Notes under the pieces: model-generated
Told to the model about the DNA's origin: nothing
The model's input: only the letters and a program-made list of their open reading frames with translations
Databases searched by the model: none
Position numbers and translations under genes: made by a program
From: a virus
DNA length: 35,067 nucleotides
IMG/VR virus record: IMGVR_UViG_3300025146_000040
Location: 1-35,067 of that record
Direction: 5' to 3' (one strand)
Shown here: in pieces, positions 6,598-15,211 of the stretch
How positions within the stretch are numbered: the first letter of the stretch is position 1
How the letters are laid out: every line of letters begins with the position of its first letter

Positions 6598-8858
6598 CGC
6601 TGGTCCACCCGCGCCGGCTCGCGCTCGGCGGCCCGGTCTGCCCGCACGGCATGGAGTTCGTCGAGAATCAGCTTCGCTTGCGCCAGGAGTGACCGCGCCT
6701 CCCGCTCGGCCGTCTGCTGGTCGATTTCGCCTTGCAGCTTCGCAATCTCGACGGCGGCCTCGTGCAACGCCTGGTCGTGCTTCTGATTGACTTGGAGCTG
6801 GGCAATCCGCTCTTTCGAGTCCAGTTCGAGCACCTTGAGATCGCGCTCGATCTGCGCCTTGACGGCCTGCGTCTCGAGTTGCCGCTTCGCTTCCTCGAGC
6901 GCCGTCGTCAACGCCTCGTGCTGCTGCATGAGCAGCGTCACTTGCTGTTTCACTTCAGGCGGAATCGGCGGGCGGTCCTGCGGCCCGCGGTCGCGCACCT
7001 CGGGCGGCAGGGTCTTTTCGATGCGCGCCGCGACGTCGTGCAGTCCGAGGGCTTTGAAGAACAGATCCCCGATGAGCGGGAAGAGCTGCGGCGCGGCCCG
7101 AATCGTCTCCTGCAACACCTCGCGGACCTGCTCCCGCTTGGTCGTGAAGCCGGGGCCCGCTTGCGCCTGCACGTCATAAGTGCCGACGCCCATCCGATGA
7201 ATCCGCGACTCACCCGTCTTGGTGTCCAGGTACTCGGCGTTGAGTTTCACCGTGCGTGGCTGATCGTCGGCGCCGATGATGCGGGCAATCCGCTCGGTGT
7301 CGTAGTAGGACGGAATCAGGTCGATCAGGATCCGCCCGAGATGCGAGAGCGTGATGTCGCGGAAGTTCGCCTGATAGTGTCCCGTCCCCAGGTCGGTCTG
7401 GCGCTGACGGGCCGAGATGGCCCGCCCCGACTCCTGCGGCCCCGCTTGACCGAGGCTCGCGTCGTAGAACCGGGTCGACACTTTGACGTCATTGTCGGCC
7501 TGCACGATCGCCGCCACGAGTGGGCCGATGTTCGCGACGGCGGGATTCCGGAACGGCGGCGGCACCAGGTTCCCCGCGATGCTCATCTCGTTGTAGAGCA
7601 GGACGCTGTAGTTCTCGACGTTGGCGTTCTTCCAGAACCGCTCCTGCCCCTTGAGTTGGCTGGCCGTCGCGATGAGCGGGTTCTTGGGGATGAGCCCGAC
7701 GGCTTCAATGAGCGCCGTCATCTGGTAGTCGTAAATCTGACACGATTGTTTCGCGCCCCGCACGATCCCCCGCAGGTCGCGGTCGCCATTGACGAAGAGC
7801 TCTTCCCCGATGACCGGGACCACGGGGATCCAGCGGCCTGGCAATTCCTGCTCTCTGAGGATTTCCACCCCGTTCAGGAGGCGCCAGTGGAGTTGGCGGA
7901 TCTCGAGGTCGCGCCGATTCCTGGGCGTCGGCTCGAGCTGCACCCCGACCGCCGCGAGCTGCGCCTGCAACTGGGGGACGTGGGCCTCCGCGATGACCCA
8001 CGGCTGGCCCTTGGAGTCCATCAGCAAGACGACCGGCATGAACTGCCGGTCGATGTGGTAATGCTCGGCGAGCCGGACGTGGCCGCTGGGGAACCAGTAC
8101 GGGACGTGATCGCCGATGCTCGCGAAGTCGTCCAAGCCCGTCACGGCCGACTCCTCGCCGTATCGGGCGACGTACTCATCGACCGGCCAATCGCTCACGA
8201 TGAAGTAGTCGAGGGCGTCGGAGTAGTCCGGCTCTTCGCACGCCGGATCGGCGTAGACGGCGAAGGGATTCAGCACGCGCTTGATCCGCAAGTCCTGGTG
8301 AAACAGCCCAGGGTCGAAGGCGTGGAACGGGCGCTCCCGAAACCCGACGCGCGTCAGATTCGGCTGCTGGACGTATTCCGGGACGACGCGCACGTAGCCG
8401 CGGCCGATCCGCACCGCCCCTTCCACGGCCCAGGTGTACGCGAGCCGCGCCCGGCTTTGCCCTTCGATATTACGGATCAGCCCTTGGAGCACTTCGGCCG
8501 TCTCCGGGTCCGCCCCCTGATCCTGCGGCTGCACCTCGATGCCCGTGGCGCTATCGCGGTGTTGGTTGACGATGCTGTAGATGGGCTGGGACAGCCGGTC
8601 GACCGAGAAATAGGGCCGCTCGGACCCCGGGCGCGAGCGCTCCGCGATGGCTTCGGGGGCCCAATGCGCCGTCCCGCTGATGTCGGCGGCGAATTCCGCG
8701 TCGGCGAGCATCCGCGCCCGCATCGGGCCTTCCGCGGTCGCGAACCGGAGGAAGAGCCTCCGGGCCTGGGTCAGCGCCGCCTCGTGGCGGTCGCGGGTCT
8801 CCGGGTCCACGGGCGCCTTGGGGCGCCGGCCGCGCGTGTGCACGGTCTGGTCAGCCAC
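6594..8858 (-). CDS. Portal protein, P22-like
   Basis: About 754 residues (P22 portal 725). Start GTG 8858 chosen because AAGGAG lies 7 nt upstream; the frame extends to 8885 but without an SD. Portal-family signatures are present: PYFSVDRLSQPIYSIVNQHR near residue 70, the following VQPQDQGADPETAEVLQGLI stretch, and a helical barrel-like C-terminus with long coiled-coil segments (LMQQHEALTTALEEAKRQLE...IERDLKVLELDSKERIAQLQ). As in P22, it would form the dodecameric ring at one capsid vertex through which DNA is pumped by the terminase. It overlaps the preceding 8851-9117 gene by 8 bp and the following gene by 4 bp. Confidence 0.92.
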   Translation of the reverse strand: MADQTVHTRGRRPKAPVDPETRDRHEAALTQARRLFLRFATAEGPMRARMLADAEFAADISGTAHWAPEAIAERSRPGSERPYFSVDRLSQPIYSIVNQHRDSATGIEVQPQDQGADPETAEVLQGLIRNIEGQSRARLAYTWAVEGAVRIGRGYVRVVPEYVQQPNLTRVGFRERPFHAFDPGLFHQDLRIKRVLNPFAVYADPACEEPDYSDALDYFIVSDWPVDEYVARYGEESAVTGLDDFASIGDHVPYWFPSGHVRLAEHYHIDRQFMPVVLLMDSKGQPWVIAEAHVPQLQAQLAAVGVQLEPTPRNRRDLEIRQLHWRLLNGVEILREQELPGRWIPVVPVIGEELFVNGDRDLRGIVRGAKQSCQIYDYQMTALIEAVGLIPKNPLIATASQLKGQERFWKNANVENYSVLLYNEMSIAGNLVPPPFRNPAVANIGPLVAAIVQADNDVKVSTRFYDASLGQAGPQESGRAISARQRQTDLGTGHYQANFRDITLSHLGRILIDLIPSYYDTERIARIIGADDQPRTVKLNAEYLDTKTGESRIHRMGVGTYDVQAQAGPGFTTKREQVREVLQETIRAAPQLFPLIGDLFFKALGLHDVAARIEKTLPPEVRDRGPQDRPPIPPEVKQQVTLLMQQHEALTTALEEAKRQLETQAVKAQIERDLKVLELDSKERIAQLQVNQKHDQALHEAAVEIAKLQGEIDQQTAEREARSLLAQAKLILDELHAVRADRAAEREPARVDQR

Positions 8859-9117
8859 GGGGGCGCTCCTTGACGAGCGTGGCACGGAAGCTTTCGCCGA
8901 CGCGCAGACTGAACGGCCTCGTCGTCACCGAGAGCAGGACCGGCGGCAGCCCCGGCTCGCGCGTCAGCCGCAGCCAGCGAGGCTCCCCGCCGAAGGACAG
9001 CGGATACCACGCCGCCTCGACGGCCCAGAAGCGCCGCAGGTGCGCCGCGCACGCCTCACAATACCGGGCGACGAACGCCTCGGCGTCTCGCCGGTGAAAT
9101 TCGGGCAGGACGAGCAT
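8851..9117 (-). CDS. Small protein upstream of portal
   Basis: 88 residues, MLVLPEFHRRDAEAFVARYC then EAC, overlapping both neighbours (the 9056-9481 gene by 62 bp, portal by 8 bp). It has a CxxC pair (YCEAC) at about residues 19-22, followed by aromatic-rich sequence (FWAVEAAWYPLSFGG) and a basic C-terminus. There is no known family match. Overlap with both neighbours and good spacing make a real gene likely, but the large upstream overlap lowers certainty. Confidence 0.55.
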   Translation of the reverse strand: MLVLPEFHRRDAEAFVARYCEACAAHLRRFWAVEAAWYPLSFGGEPRWLRLTREPGLPPVLLSVTTRPFSLRVGESFRATLVKERPRG

Positions 9118-9481
9118 GTCGGACTCCCAACCGTTGCACCAATTCGGTGACCAAGAACTGCGTCAGATAATTCAGTGCCTCCGAGCGCAACTCACGCTCC
9201 GCGAACCCGCGATGTTCGAGGAGAAACAGCGCGCCGTGGACCGCCTCGTGCGCCAGAATGCCCAGCGCGATCGCGCCGGTCGGCCGAAAGCCCGCCGGCA
9301 CCCAGAAGAGAATTTCGTGCGCGCCAGCGCGGCTTCTGAATTCCACGCATTTCGCCCCGGCCATGTGGAACTCGCGGGTGTCATGGTCCCGATCGCGAAG
9401 GTACCGCTGGAGACGGCTGAATGGCCCGCGCAGCAGGGTGTAGTGGCCATGAAACACCGGGTCCGTAAACCGCATCCGCAT
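9056..9481 (-). CDS. HExxH zinc metalloprotease-like protein
   Basis: 141 residues. Start ATG 9481 overlaps the previous stop (TGATG). The motif GILAHEAVHGALFLLEH contains HExxH (H78-E79-xx-H82), the zinc-binding signature of zincin metallopeptidases. A conserved-looking helix SEALNYLTQFLV follows about 20 residues later; its Glu101 is a possible third ligand or structural residue. The fold resembles small phage 'peptidase-like' proteins whose role is unknown. Its position next to portal makes a link to head maturation or host-wall processing possible, but that is inference; no signal peptide is present. Confidence 0.65.
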   Translation of the reverse strand: MRMRFTDPVFHGHYTLLRGPFSRLQRYLRDRDHDTREFHMAGAKCVEFRSRAGAHEILFWVPAGFRPTGAIALGILAHEAVHGALFLLEHRGFAERELRSEALNYLTQFLVTELVQRLGVRHARPARISPARRRGVRRPVL

Positions 9482-9780
9482 CAGTGGACCGGCCCGGGAC
9501 GCCGCAGACCGAGGTACTTCCGGATGATCGGGTCCGGGTCGCCCGCATACCAGCGCTCGATCAGCAGCCACGCCCCGGCGATGTCCTGTTCGGTGTACCC
9601 GGCGTTCTTGAGGACGGGCCGCGCGAGCGCCATGAACTGCAGCCAGCCCCCGTCGGCAATCTCCGTCAGCGGGACGTGCGCCCGCAAGGCCGTCACGATC
9701 GCGAACGACCGGATCGTGTGCCCGAGCGCCCGCAGGTAGGCGCTCATGTCCGTGTGGCTGGCGTCGTCGAGGCGGCTCAT
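9481..9780 (-). CDS. Small helical phage protein
   Basis: 99 residues from ATG 9780 (MSRLDDASHTDMSAYLRALG); an upstream in-frame extension to 9921 covers the preceding gene and looks like shadow. The protein is helical and soluble: LTEIADGGWLQFMALARPVL, GYTEQDIAGAWLLIERWYAG, DPIIRKYLGL. This size and helix pattern are common in phage genes between terminase and portal, but I cannot assign a family. Its stop codon overlaps the start of the HExxH gene (TGATG), indicating coupling. Confidence 0.65.
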   Translation of the reverse strand: MSRLDDASHTDMSAYLRALGHTIRSFAIVTALRAHVPLTEIADGGWLQFMALARPVLKNAGYTEQDIAGAWLLIERWYAGDPDPIIRKYLGLRRPGPVH

Positions 9781-9815
9781 GCGTGGCGTCTCGCACAGGG
9801 TAGCATAAGACGCCG

Positions 9816-10154
9816 TCAGCGGGGCGGCGTCGTCAGGGCGTCCGGGAGGGTCAGCGGCCCATTGAGCCAGCCCACCAGAAAGATGGCGTCCGGTCCTGCG
9901 GCCTCGACCACGACCGGCCACGCCTCGCCCGGCCGCACCACTTCAGCCGGCGGACCGAACCCCGCGCCCACGCGCGCCAGATGCGTGACCCGCGCGCCCC
10001 ACCGCTGCTGAATCGCCGCCCACAGATCCGCCGCGCTCGCCAGCGGCACCCGCTCGACCATGAGCGCCGGCGGGGGCGGGAAGTTCGTCAGCAAGACCGT
10101 TGCCGTCGCGGCGGTCGGTCGCCGCAGGGCCGCCGCGAGCCCGAGTGCGTCCAT
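9816..10154 (-). CDS. Hypothetical protein downstream of terL
   Basis: 112 residues starting at ATG 10154 with an excellent SD (AAGGAGG, 6 nt upstream), 12 nt after the terL stop. Composition is Ala/Pro/Val-rich with beta-strand-like segments (TATVLLTNFPPPPALMVERV; FGPPAEVVRPGEAWPVVVEA; AIFLVGWLNGPLTLPDAL). No motif, signal peptide or membrane helix is recognised. It could be a head-completion or capsid-linked protein by position. Confidence 0.65.
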   Translation of the reverse strand: MDALGLAAALRRPTAATATVLLTNFPPPPALMVERVPLASAADLWAAIQQRWGARVTHLARVGAGFGPPAEVVRPGEAWPVVVEAAGPDAIFLVGWLNGPLTLPDALTTPPR

Positions 10155-10166
10155 CTCAGCCCTCCT

Positions 10167-13100
10167 TTATCGGCCTTGCCAGGATCGCCGCGGCATCCCC
10201 TCGTCGTCTCGCGCCTGCGCCGCCTGCTGGGCCTCGGCGGACGGGGCCACGGGGGCGGCGAACGTGTAGGCCAGCGCATCCGCATCGTCCGGCGAGGCTT
10301 CGTTCCGCTTGGCGATGGAGTCCTTCGACTCGATGACGAGCAACTGCTGCCGGTTGCTGTGATAGCCCGGCACGCCGAGCTGATGTTCCAGGGTCTCGTC
10401 CTTGGCGGGAATCGCCCCGGTTCGTAGCCACTCTTTCATCTGGGACCACATATACGCCCGGTAGTTGTAGGCGTACGGGTCGGGTGGCCACAGCGCCCCG
10501 CCGTTGACTTCCATCACGTTGGAGTAGCCGAGCGCCTTGAGCCCGACGACATACGGCCCGCCGAACGCCGTGTCGACGAACATCATGTCGACCTTCCGCT
10601 GGGGGTCGCGCTCAGCCAGCAGGGTCGCCAGCACGGTGAGAAACGCCGTCCGGTCGTGCCGCGTCTTTTCCCCCGGCACCCGAATCGGGGGGATCGACCG
10701 CGCGTCCGCCCCACGCCGGAAGCGCACGACGTTCCACGCGGACCCGCCCCCCGACACGTCCACGCCCGCAATCAACGGCTCGCCGGGCAGCGTGAAGACC
10801 TGGCGCGTCTGCGCCGCCCAAATCCGCTCGGTGTCGATGTACTGGAGTTCGGACGCCCGCGGCGGCAGGCCCTTGACCCGGACCCGGACGAAATCGCTGT
10901 CCTCCCCGTAGGTCTCCATCCACTCCTCGATGAGCGCCAGATTCGCCGTCTCCGTCGTGCGGGCGTCGATGACGGAGGGCGACCACCGGCCACGGTCCCG
11001 CCCGAACACCGCTTCGTAGAACTTCCCCCGATTCCGCGTCGCGTTCCCGAAGAGGAAGACCATCGGCTCGCCGCGCGCCAGGCCCCCTTCCTCCACCTCG
11101 TGGATGATGTCGGGCACGCCGCTGTTGCCGCTCCACACGCACACGCCATCGCGCCGCGTGAAGACGAGGTGGTGCGTCGGTAATTCCACGCAGTAGATCA
11201 GCCCGTCATACTCGATGCGCTGCGGGAGGCGCCCCTGCCGGAACGTCATCGGGGCGCGTTGACGGGAGCGCGTGATCGCGAACCCGTCGCGCGAACTGCG
11301 GATGGGGCGTCCGGCGATGGCGCTCCGCGAGGCCATCAGCCGCCGTGTGGAGAGGGTGCTCGTCGCCCCGCTTTTCAGGCACAGTTCGTGGAGCGCATCA
11401 GCCAGCGCCGGTGAGGATGTATAGATCACATCCAGTTTGGGCGTTTTGTGATATCCATCGCCCGCGACATAACTGTCGAGAAAGAGTCCAATCTGTCGCG
11501 CGCTGAGATCGCGCAGGAACGAGGGTAGCGTGCGCGTGAGGCACGAGGCGCCAAACGGCGCGAGGTATTCGGCCAGCGCGCGATCATGAAACCGCAGGTT
11601 CCAGGCCGAACCATTCGCCCGGTACGCGCGTCCGATGAATCCGAGCGCCGCGGCCAGCCGTTGCACAGGCGCCACGTCTCGATTGGAAATGCCGATGCTG
11701 ATATATTCGCGCTGGCTGAAGCGGTTCACCCGCGAGACGAGGTTCCCTTCCGAGAAATACCAGCCGAGAAAGGCGACCCACGCATCCATCCGCACGAGGC
11801 GCGCGGGGAACTGTTTCCGGTCGGAGACGAACGCGGGAATCGTGAACCACTCCACGTCAGGCGCACCCCAGTCAATATGCCGCTGGAGCGCATCGCGAGG
11901 CCCAATCGACTCGGCGGCCACCCAACGAAACGGCCCATAGGCGCCGCGTCGGTGATTCCACCGTTTGGCCCACATCCGGTGATGCGGCGTCACGCACCAT
12001 GACGCATTCTGCCGTCGGTGCTGGAGCATGAGCCCACGCCGATGCGCCCAATGCACGGCCTTCGGGCGCATATAGGTCGCCAGTCCAGTCTCCTGCGACA
12101 TCGTCACGCAGTCGTCGTCTGGACGCACCGCCCCCACACGAATCCACCCACGCCGCGTCAGGATATCGGTGTCGGCGCTGAAACAGTCCTCATCGTTGAT
12201 GTAGAAGCTCGTGCTGGTCGCGCTGTGCTGGCCGGCGAAGGCTTCGGAGTTCTCCGGCTTGCAGGTCTGCGGAGAGCAGAACCAGCTCTCCGGGAAGGCG
12301 GGATGATACATCCGCGCCTGATTGATCCCGAACCACTGGCCCACGAGGTTCAGCCTGCGCCAGCGCATCACCGCCGCCCAGGTCCGCGTCTTGAGCTGAA
12401 TCGACGTATTCGCGGTCACCGTGCCGATGGCGTAGGGCCGCGTACTCATGATCCAGTTAACGAGGACGGCCGCCAGGACCGAGTTGTGCGTCACAATGAA
12501 GTCGTTCGTCAAATACAGGCCGTCCGGATTGGCTACGGTGATGCACTGGCACTCGGCTGGTTCGACCGCCTCGATACGGTCAATCCATCGTGCCAGGTAG
12601 CGAGGCTCACAGGTGTCGCGCACGCGCGCCTGCTTCGCCGGCAAAGAGAACGGCTGCACCGCTCCGGGCAACCGGATCTGCACATGATGCATCGGTCGGA
12701 TGCCCTTCCCGGTTGGCGCCTTCACGCGAACAAACGCCTTACCTCCAAGCGACCGCACGAGCCACGCGACATCGTCAGCGAGACGCGAGGAACAGGAATC
12801 AAACTCGACTTGCCCGTCCGCCTGCGCGTACCCATCACTGTCAAGTAGCCCGCGGAGGACCTCTGCCCGCACCGCTGGGGTGTTGTACTTCAGCACATCC
12901 GGGACATATCGGTCGGGTTGCGCGAGTTCTGCGAGTCCCAACCCGCGCAAGTGATGCACGAGGCCCCCGATCGCGACCGACACCCCTTCACCCTCACCCT
13001 CGCGACGGACACGCCCGGGCTGATAGCCCCGCGCTCGTGCATGGCCGCAGAACAGGTCCACCTCATGCGCGGCCACGCTGAGTCGTCCAGTGCGACGGAC

Positions 13101-13805
13101 CCCGTCACCCAGCCACACGCCCACGATATACGGGTCGCCGACAACACGCTGGAAAGGCCACGCGGCTGGGCCCTGCTGCGGGATCTCCCAGACCCGCGTG
13201 GTGGCCACGCCATTCGCTCGGCGGACGCCGCAGTCCACCAATGCCTCGGTACTCAGCGTCTCCCACTCAGGAATGAACCGCCGACCGCGGCGCGCGCGAT
13301 AGCCATCGCGACGCCGACCGCCGCGCCCACGGACCGTCCAGAGATGGTCTGCCGACACGCGCGTGCTCGTCCTGTCGTCAAACACCACCCGATACATCGG
13401 CAGGAGGCCTCGCGGATGGACCGCCACGATTGTGGTGGGCTGCCCGTCGGCGCCGAATACTCGATCGCCAGGCCGCAAGTCGCCCCAGCGTCGGATGCCG
13501 GCAGGCGTCAACGCCTCACTCTCCACGTCTCCCGCTCCGCCCACCCCATGACCTTTGGATACCGCTTTGCGAATCGGCAACACGGGCGTCCGCCCGTCGA
13601 AGCGCCGCGCCCGCACCTCCTCCCCGACCCAGCGCAGGACCTCCGCCTGCCACGGCTGGGGGCCGTCGAAGCCTTCGAGGAGCCCGGGCTGGCGCCACGG
13701 GAACAGATGGACCATGAATCCCAACGGATCGGCGTAGAAGAGCCGGATCGTCTCGACGATCTCGCCCGAGAGCGTCGCCGGATCGACGCGGGGCGCGGGG
13801 ATCAG
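10167..13805 (-). CDS. terL: Terminase large subunit containing two inteins
   Basis: A 1212-residue precursor; the extein after removal of both inteins is ~507 residues, normal for TerL. The ATPase part has a P-loop region KGHGVGG|S, split by intein 1, and a Walker B YINDED|S, split by intein 2. The C-terminal RNase H-like nuclease shows the acidic set GVDVSGGG, FVDTAFGG and SPDDADALAY. The P-loop Lys is at the first position (K-x6-S), as in lambda gpA-type 'deviant' Walker A, not before the Ser. No ATG/GTG sits at the start: SD AAGGAG is 8 nt from CTG 13805, which overlaps the upstream stop as CTGA, so a CTG start is proposed. The protein would pump DNA into the prohead through the portal and cut concatemers. 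Confidence 0.93.
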   Translation of the reverse strand: MIPAPRVDPATLSGEIVETIRLFYADPLGFMVHLFPWRQPGLLEGFDGPQPWQAEVLRWVGEEVRARRFDGRTPVLPIRKAVSKGHGVGGAGDVESEALTPAGIRRWGDLRPGDRVFGADGQPTTIVAVHPRGLLPMYRVVFDDRTSTRVSADHLWTVRGRGGRRRDGYRARRGRRFIPEWETLSTEALVDCGVRRANGVATTRVWEIPQQGPAAWPFQRVVGDPYIVGVWLGDGVRRTGRLSVAAHEVDLFCGHARARGYQPGRVRREGEGEGVSVAIGGLVHHLRGLGLAELAQPDRYVPDVLKYNTPAVRAEVLRGLLDSDGYAQADGQVEFDSCSSRLADDVAWLVRSLGGKAFVRVKAPTGKGIRPMHHVQIRLPGAVQPFSLPAKQARVRDTCEPRYLARWIDRIEAVEPAECQCITVANPDGLYLTNDFIVTHNSVLAAVLVNWIMSTRPYAIGTVTANTSIQLKTRTWAAVMRWRRLNLVGQWFGINQARMYHPAFPESWFCSPQTCKPENSEAFAGQHSATSTSFYINDEDCFSADTDILTRRGWIRVGAVRPDDDCVTMSQETGLATYMRPKAVHWAHRRGLMLQHRRQNASWCVTPHHRMWAKRWNHRRGAYGPFRWVAAESIGPRDALQRHIDWGAPDVEWFTIPAFVSDRKQFPARLVRMDAWVAFLGWYFSEGNLVSRVNRFSQREYISIGISNRDVAPVQRLAAALGFIGRAYRANGSAWNLRFHDRALAEYLAPFGASCLTRTLPSFLRDLSARQIGLFLDSYVAGDGYHKTPKLDVIYTSSPALADALHELCLKSGATSTLSTRRLMASRSAIAGRPIRSSRDGFAITRSRQRAPMTFRQGRLPQRIEYDGLIYCVELPTHHLVFTRRDGVCVWSGNSGVPDIIHEVEEGGLARGEPMVFLFGNATRNRGKFYEAVFGRDRGRWSPSVIDARTTETANLALIEEWMETYGEDSDFVRVRVKGLPPRASELQYIDTERIWAAQTRQVFTLPGEPLIAGVDVSGGGSAWNVVRFRRGADARSIPPIRVPGEKTRHDRTAFLTVLATLLAERDPQRKVDMMFVDTAFGGPYVVGLKALGYSNVMEVNGGALWPPDPYAYNYRAYMWSQMKEWLRTGAIPAKDETLEHQLGVPGYHSNRQQLLVIESKDSIAKRNEASPDDADALAYTFAAPVAPSAEAQQAAQARDDEGMPRRSWQGR
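11124..12185 (-). mobile_element. Intein 2 of TerL, in the Walker B motif
   Basis: 354 residues inserted between INDED and SGVPD. It begins with Cys (CFSADTDILTRRGWIRVGAV, block A) and has block B CVTPHHRM (T66, H69), so it is a class 1 type intein. Degenerate LAGLIDADG-like motifs (FLGWYFSEGN, LFLDSYVAGDG) show a homing-endonuclease domain. It ends CVWSGN|S: the penultimate His is replaced by Gly. The +1 nucleophile is Ser. Spliced, it would restore a Walker B (DED-S) and allow terminase activity. Unlike intein 1, its splice domain has a Cys nucleophile, so the two did not arise by duplication. Confidence 0.92.
12483..13535 (-). mobile_element. Intein 1 of TerL, class 3 type, in the P-loop
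   Basis: 351 residues (boundaries by alignment to the DnaB intein here). It begins AGDVESEALTPAG, i.e. Ala not Cys/Ser, and ends FIVTHN|S. The class 3 WCT triad is present: W66 in SADHLW, C331 in QCITVANP and T349 in VTHN. A LAGLIDADG endonuclease domain is present (VGVWLGDGV, GLLDSDGYA). The exact first residue (A146 of the open frame, or a neighbouring G) is uncertain by one or two residues. Known class 3 inteins use the block F Cys as first nucleophile. Insertion is in the nucleotide-binding loop of the ATPase. Confidence 0.9.
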
Positions 13806-14065
13806 TGGACGGGCTCCTTGGCGGGGTGGCCCAGATCGCCCGACGCGGGCCCGTCGATCACGGTCGAGCTGACGATCCCGAAGATCTCCGCGATCTGGCT
13901 GCACGTCTGCCCGACCGCGCCGATGTGCCGCCACGGGAACGTCAACGTGCGGTCGCCGCACGCCGCACACATCAGCCGGACCACCGCGAGATCCCCGTCG
14001 AACGACACCACGATCGTATCGTGGTGCCGCGCGCCGTCTGCCGCCGGCGTCGCGTCGGTCATCAT
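13802..14065 (-). CDS. Small CxxC protein between terminase genes
   Basis: 86-87 residues; ATG 14065 overlaps the terS stop (ATGA) and a second ATG at 14062 has SD GGGAGG 6 nt upstream. A single CxxC pair occurs (LMCAACGDRTLTFPWRHIGA), followed by QIAEIFGI, an HTH-like helix. It may be a small DNA-binding or packaging accessory protein. Its end overlaps the proposed CTG start of terL. The function is unknown. Confidence 0.65.
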   Translation of the reverse strand: MMTDATPAADGARHHDTIVVSFDGDLAVVRLMCAACGDRTLTFPWRHIGAVGQTCSQIAEIFGIVSSTVIDGPASGDLGHPAKEPVH

Positions 14066-14709
14066 CGGCCTCCCGTCTTCAATCGCTGGGCGAGGGCATC
14101 TGATGCCCCCGTCGGCTCCGGCGTGATATCAATCGCCGGCGGCACGCGAGGCGCCTTGGCGGCCCGCAGGATCGCCCGGATCTCCGCCATCTTACTCGCG
14201 AGCGCCTGCCAGTCCACCCCGCCCGTGTCGGCCCCCTGCTCGCCGACCAAGTGGAGGTGGCGCATCAAGAGCTCGAGCGGCTTGATTTTGTCCCACAGCC
14301 GGATCTTGACGACATCCTCCTGCGCGCCGTCGCCCGCCGTGAGGTTCCGCTTGAGCACCTCGACGCTGCTCACCGCCCGGCGCGCGTGCTCCGGCCACTG
14401 GTGCACCGTCTTGAGTGCGCCCTTCGGCGTAAACAGGTCGCCGATGTCCGAGTACGCGAGCCGCGCGCACTCGCGGAGCACCCGCTGGGGGTCGATCAGG
14501 TCGCGGATGCGGATGGCTGCCGCACGCCGGACCTGAGGGGCCCGCCCCCCGTGGAGCCGACACACGCTCCCGCCCAGGATCGCCGCCTGCCGACAGCGCT
14601 GGCCCGTCGACTTCGTCTTCGCGTAACACTGCCCGCTCACGCGCTCGCGGGCCAGCCCCACCGGGGCGTACTGCGCATCACGGGGGGTGCCAGGCTTGCG
14701 CCGCGCCAC
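14062..14709 (-). CDS. terS: Terminase small subunit with zinc-type N-terminus
   Basis: 215 residues from GTG 14709. The N-terminus has a C28...C39...C50-x2-H53-G-G zinc-like motif (CYAKTKSTGQRC, CRLHGG). The middle and C-terminus match the helical part of terminase small subunits: DPQRVLRECARLAYSDIGDL, then KGALKTVHQWPEHARRAVSS and KIRLWDKIKPLELLMRHLHL. The usual N-terminal HTH of that family is absent; a segment like it occurs in the distant 32718-33725 protein. An IS element lies 5 bp upstream of the start codon and has displaced its native upstream region. It is coupled to the downstream small gene by an ATGA overlap. Confidence 0.8.
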   Translation of the reverse strand: MARRKPGTPRDAQYAPVGLARERVSGQCYAKTKSTGQRCRQAAILGGSVCRLHGGRAPQVRRAAAIRIRDLIDPQRVLRECARLAYSDIGDLFTPKGALKTVHQWPEHARRAVSSVEVLKRNLTAGDGAQEDVVKIRLWDKIKPLELLMRHLHLVGEQGADTGGVDWQALASKMAEIRAILRAAKAPRVPPAIDITPEPTGASDALAQRLKTGGR

Positions 14710-14726
14710 GTTACCAATGACGGCGT

Positions 14727-14751
14727 AAAGCCCCCGGCTTCAGCCGTGGGG
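14727..14751 (+). repeat. IS left-end hairpin with guide AAAG
   Basis: The guide AAAG at 14727-14730 is followed by a hairpin, CCCC-CGGCT-TC-AGCCG-T-GGGG, the subterminal structure recognised by Y1 transposase. The target TTAC lies 12 nt upstream. Confidence 0.85.
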
Positions 14752-14809
14752 ATATAAGCCGCTTCTCTGAATGCTGATATACAGCTAAGCGTGGTATACT
14801 ACTCAATGC

Positions 14810-15211
14810 ATGAACCTTTCGACCTACAAATCGAACCGCCACATCGTCTACTCCAGCAAATACCACGTCGTCTGGTGCCCGAAGTACCGGCGCAAGGTGC
14901 TGGTCGGGGTCGTCGCGAAACGGCTGGAGCGCGTGCTGAAAACGCTCTGCGCCAAGATGAAGGTCGACATCCTCGCACTGGAGATCATGCCCGACCATGT
15001 GCATCTCCTCTGCGAGGTCGACCCACAGTTCGGCGTCCATCGGCTCGTGAAGCGGCTGAAGGGCAACACGTCGCACACGTTGCGGCAGGAGTTCCCGTCG
15101 CTGAAGTCGCGCCTGCCGACGCTCTGGACGCATTCGTACTTCGTGAGCACGGTCGGCGGAGCGCCGCTCTCGGTGATAAAGCAGTACGTCGAGAATCAGA
15201 AGAATGTCTAA
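14810..15211 (+). CDS. tnpA: Y1 transposase TnpA of the IS200/IS605 element
   Basis: 133 residues. The HUH motif is MPDHVHLL (H63, H65) and the catalytic Tyr is Y126 in VIKQYVENQ, both as required for single-strand transposition by cleavage at the TTAC target and TCAC right end. Typical early motif KYHVVWCPKYRRKVL is present. The start ATG 14810 follows a TATACT -10-like box at 14795. It overlaps tnpB by 8 bp, and the order tnpA-tnpB in the same direction is that of IS605-type elements. No disruption is seen. Confidence 0.95.
   Translation: MNLSTYKSNRHIVYSSKYHVVWCPKYRRKVLVGVVAKRLERVLKTLCAKMKVDILALEIMPDHVHLLCEVDPQFGVHRLVKRLKGNTSHTLRQEFPSLKSRLPTLWTHSYFVSTVGGAPLSVIKQYVENQKNV

Noticed and set aside
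6732-8873. A 713-residue plus-strand open frame opposite the portal gene
   Set aside because: It is the antisense shadow of the portal gene in very GC-rich DNA; it has no family motif or RBS and the minus strand has clear portal homology.
13806-13970. Upstream extension of the TerL frame
   Set aside because: It is the shadow of the 13802-14065 gene, with no homology to terminases; the DnaB extension to 24970 is rejected for the same reason.
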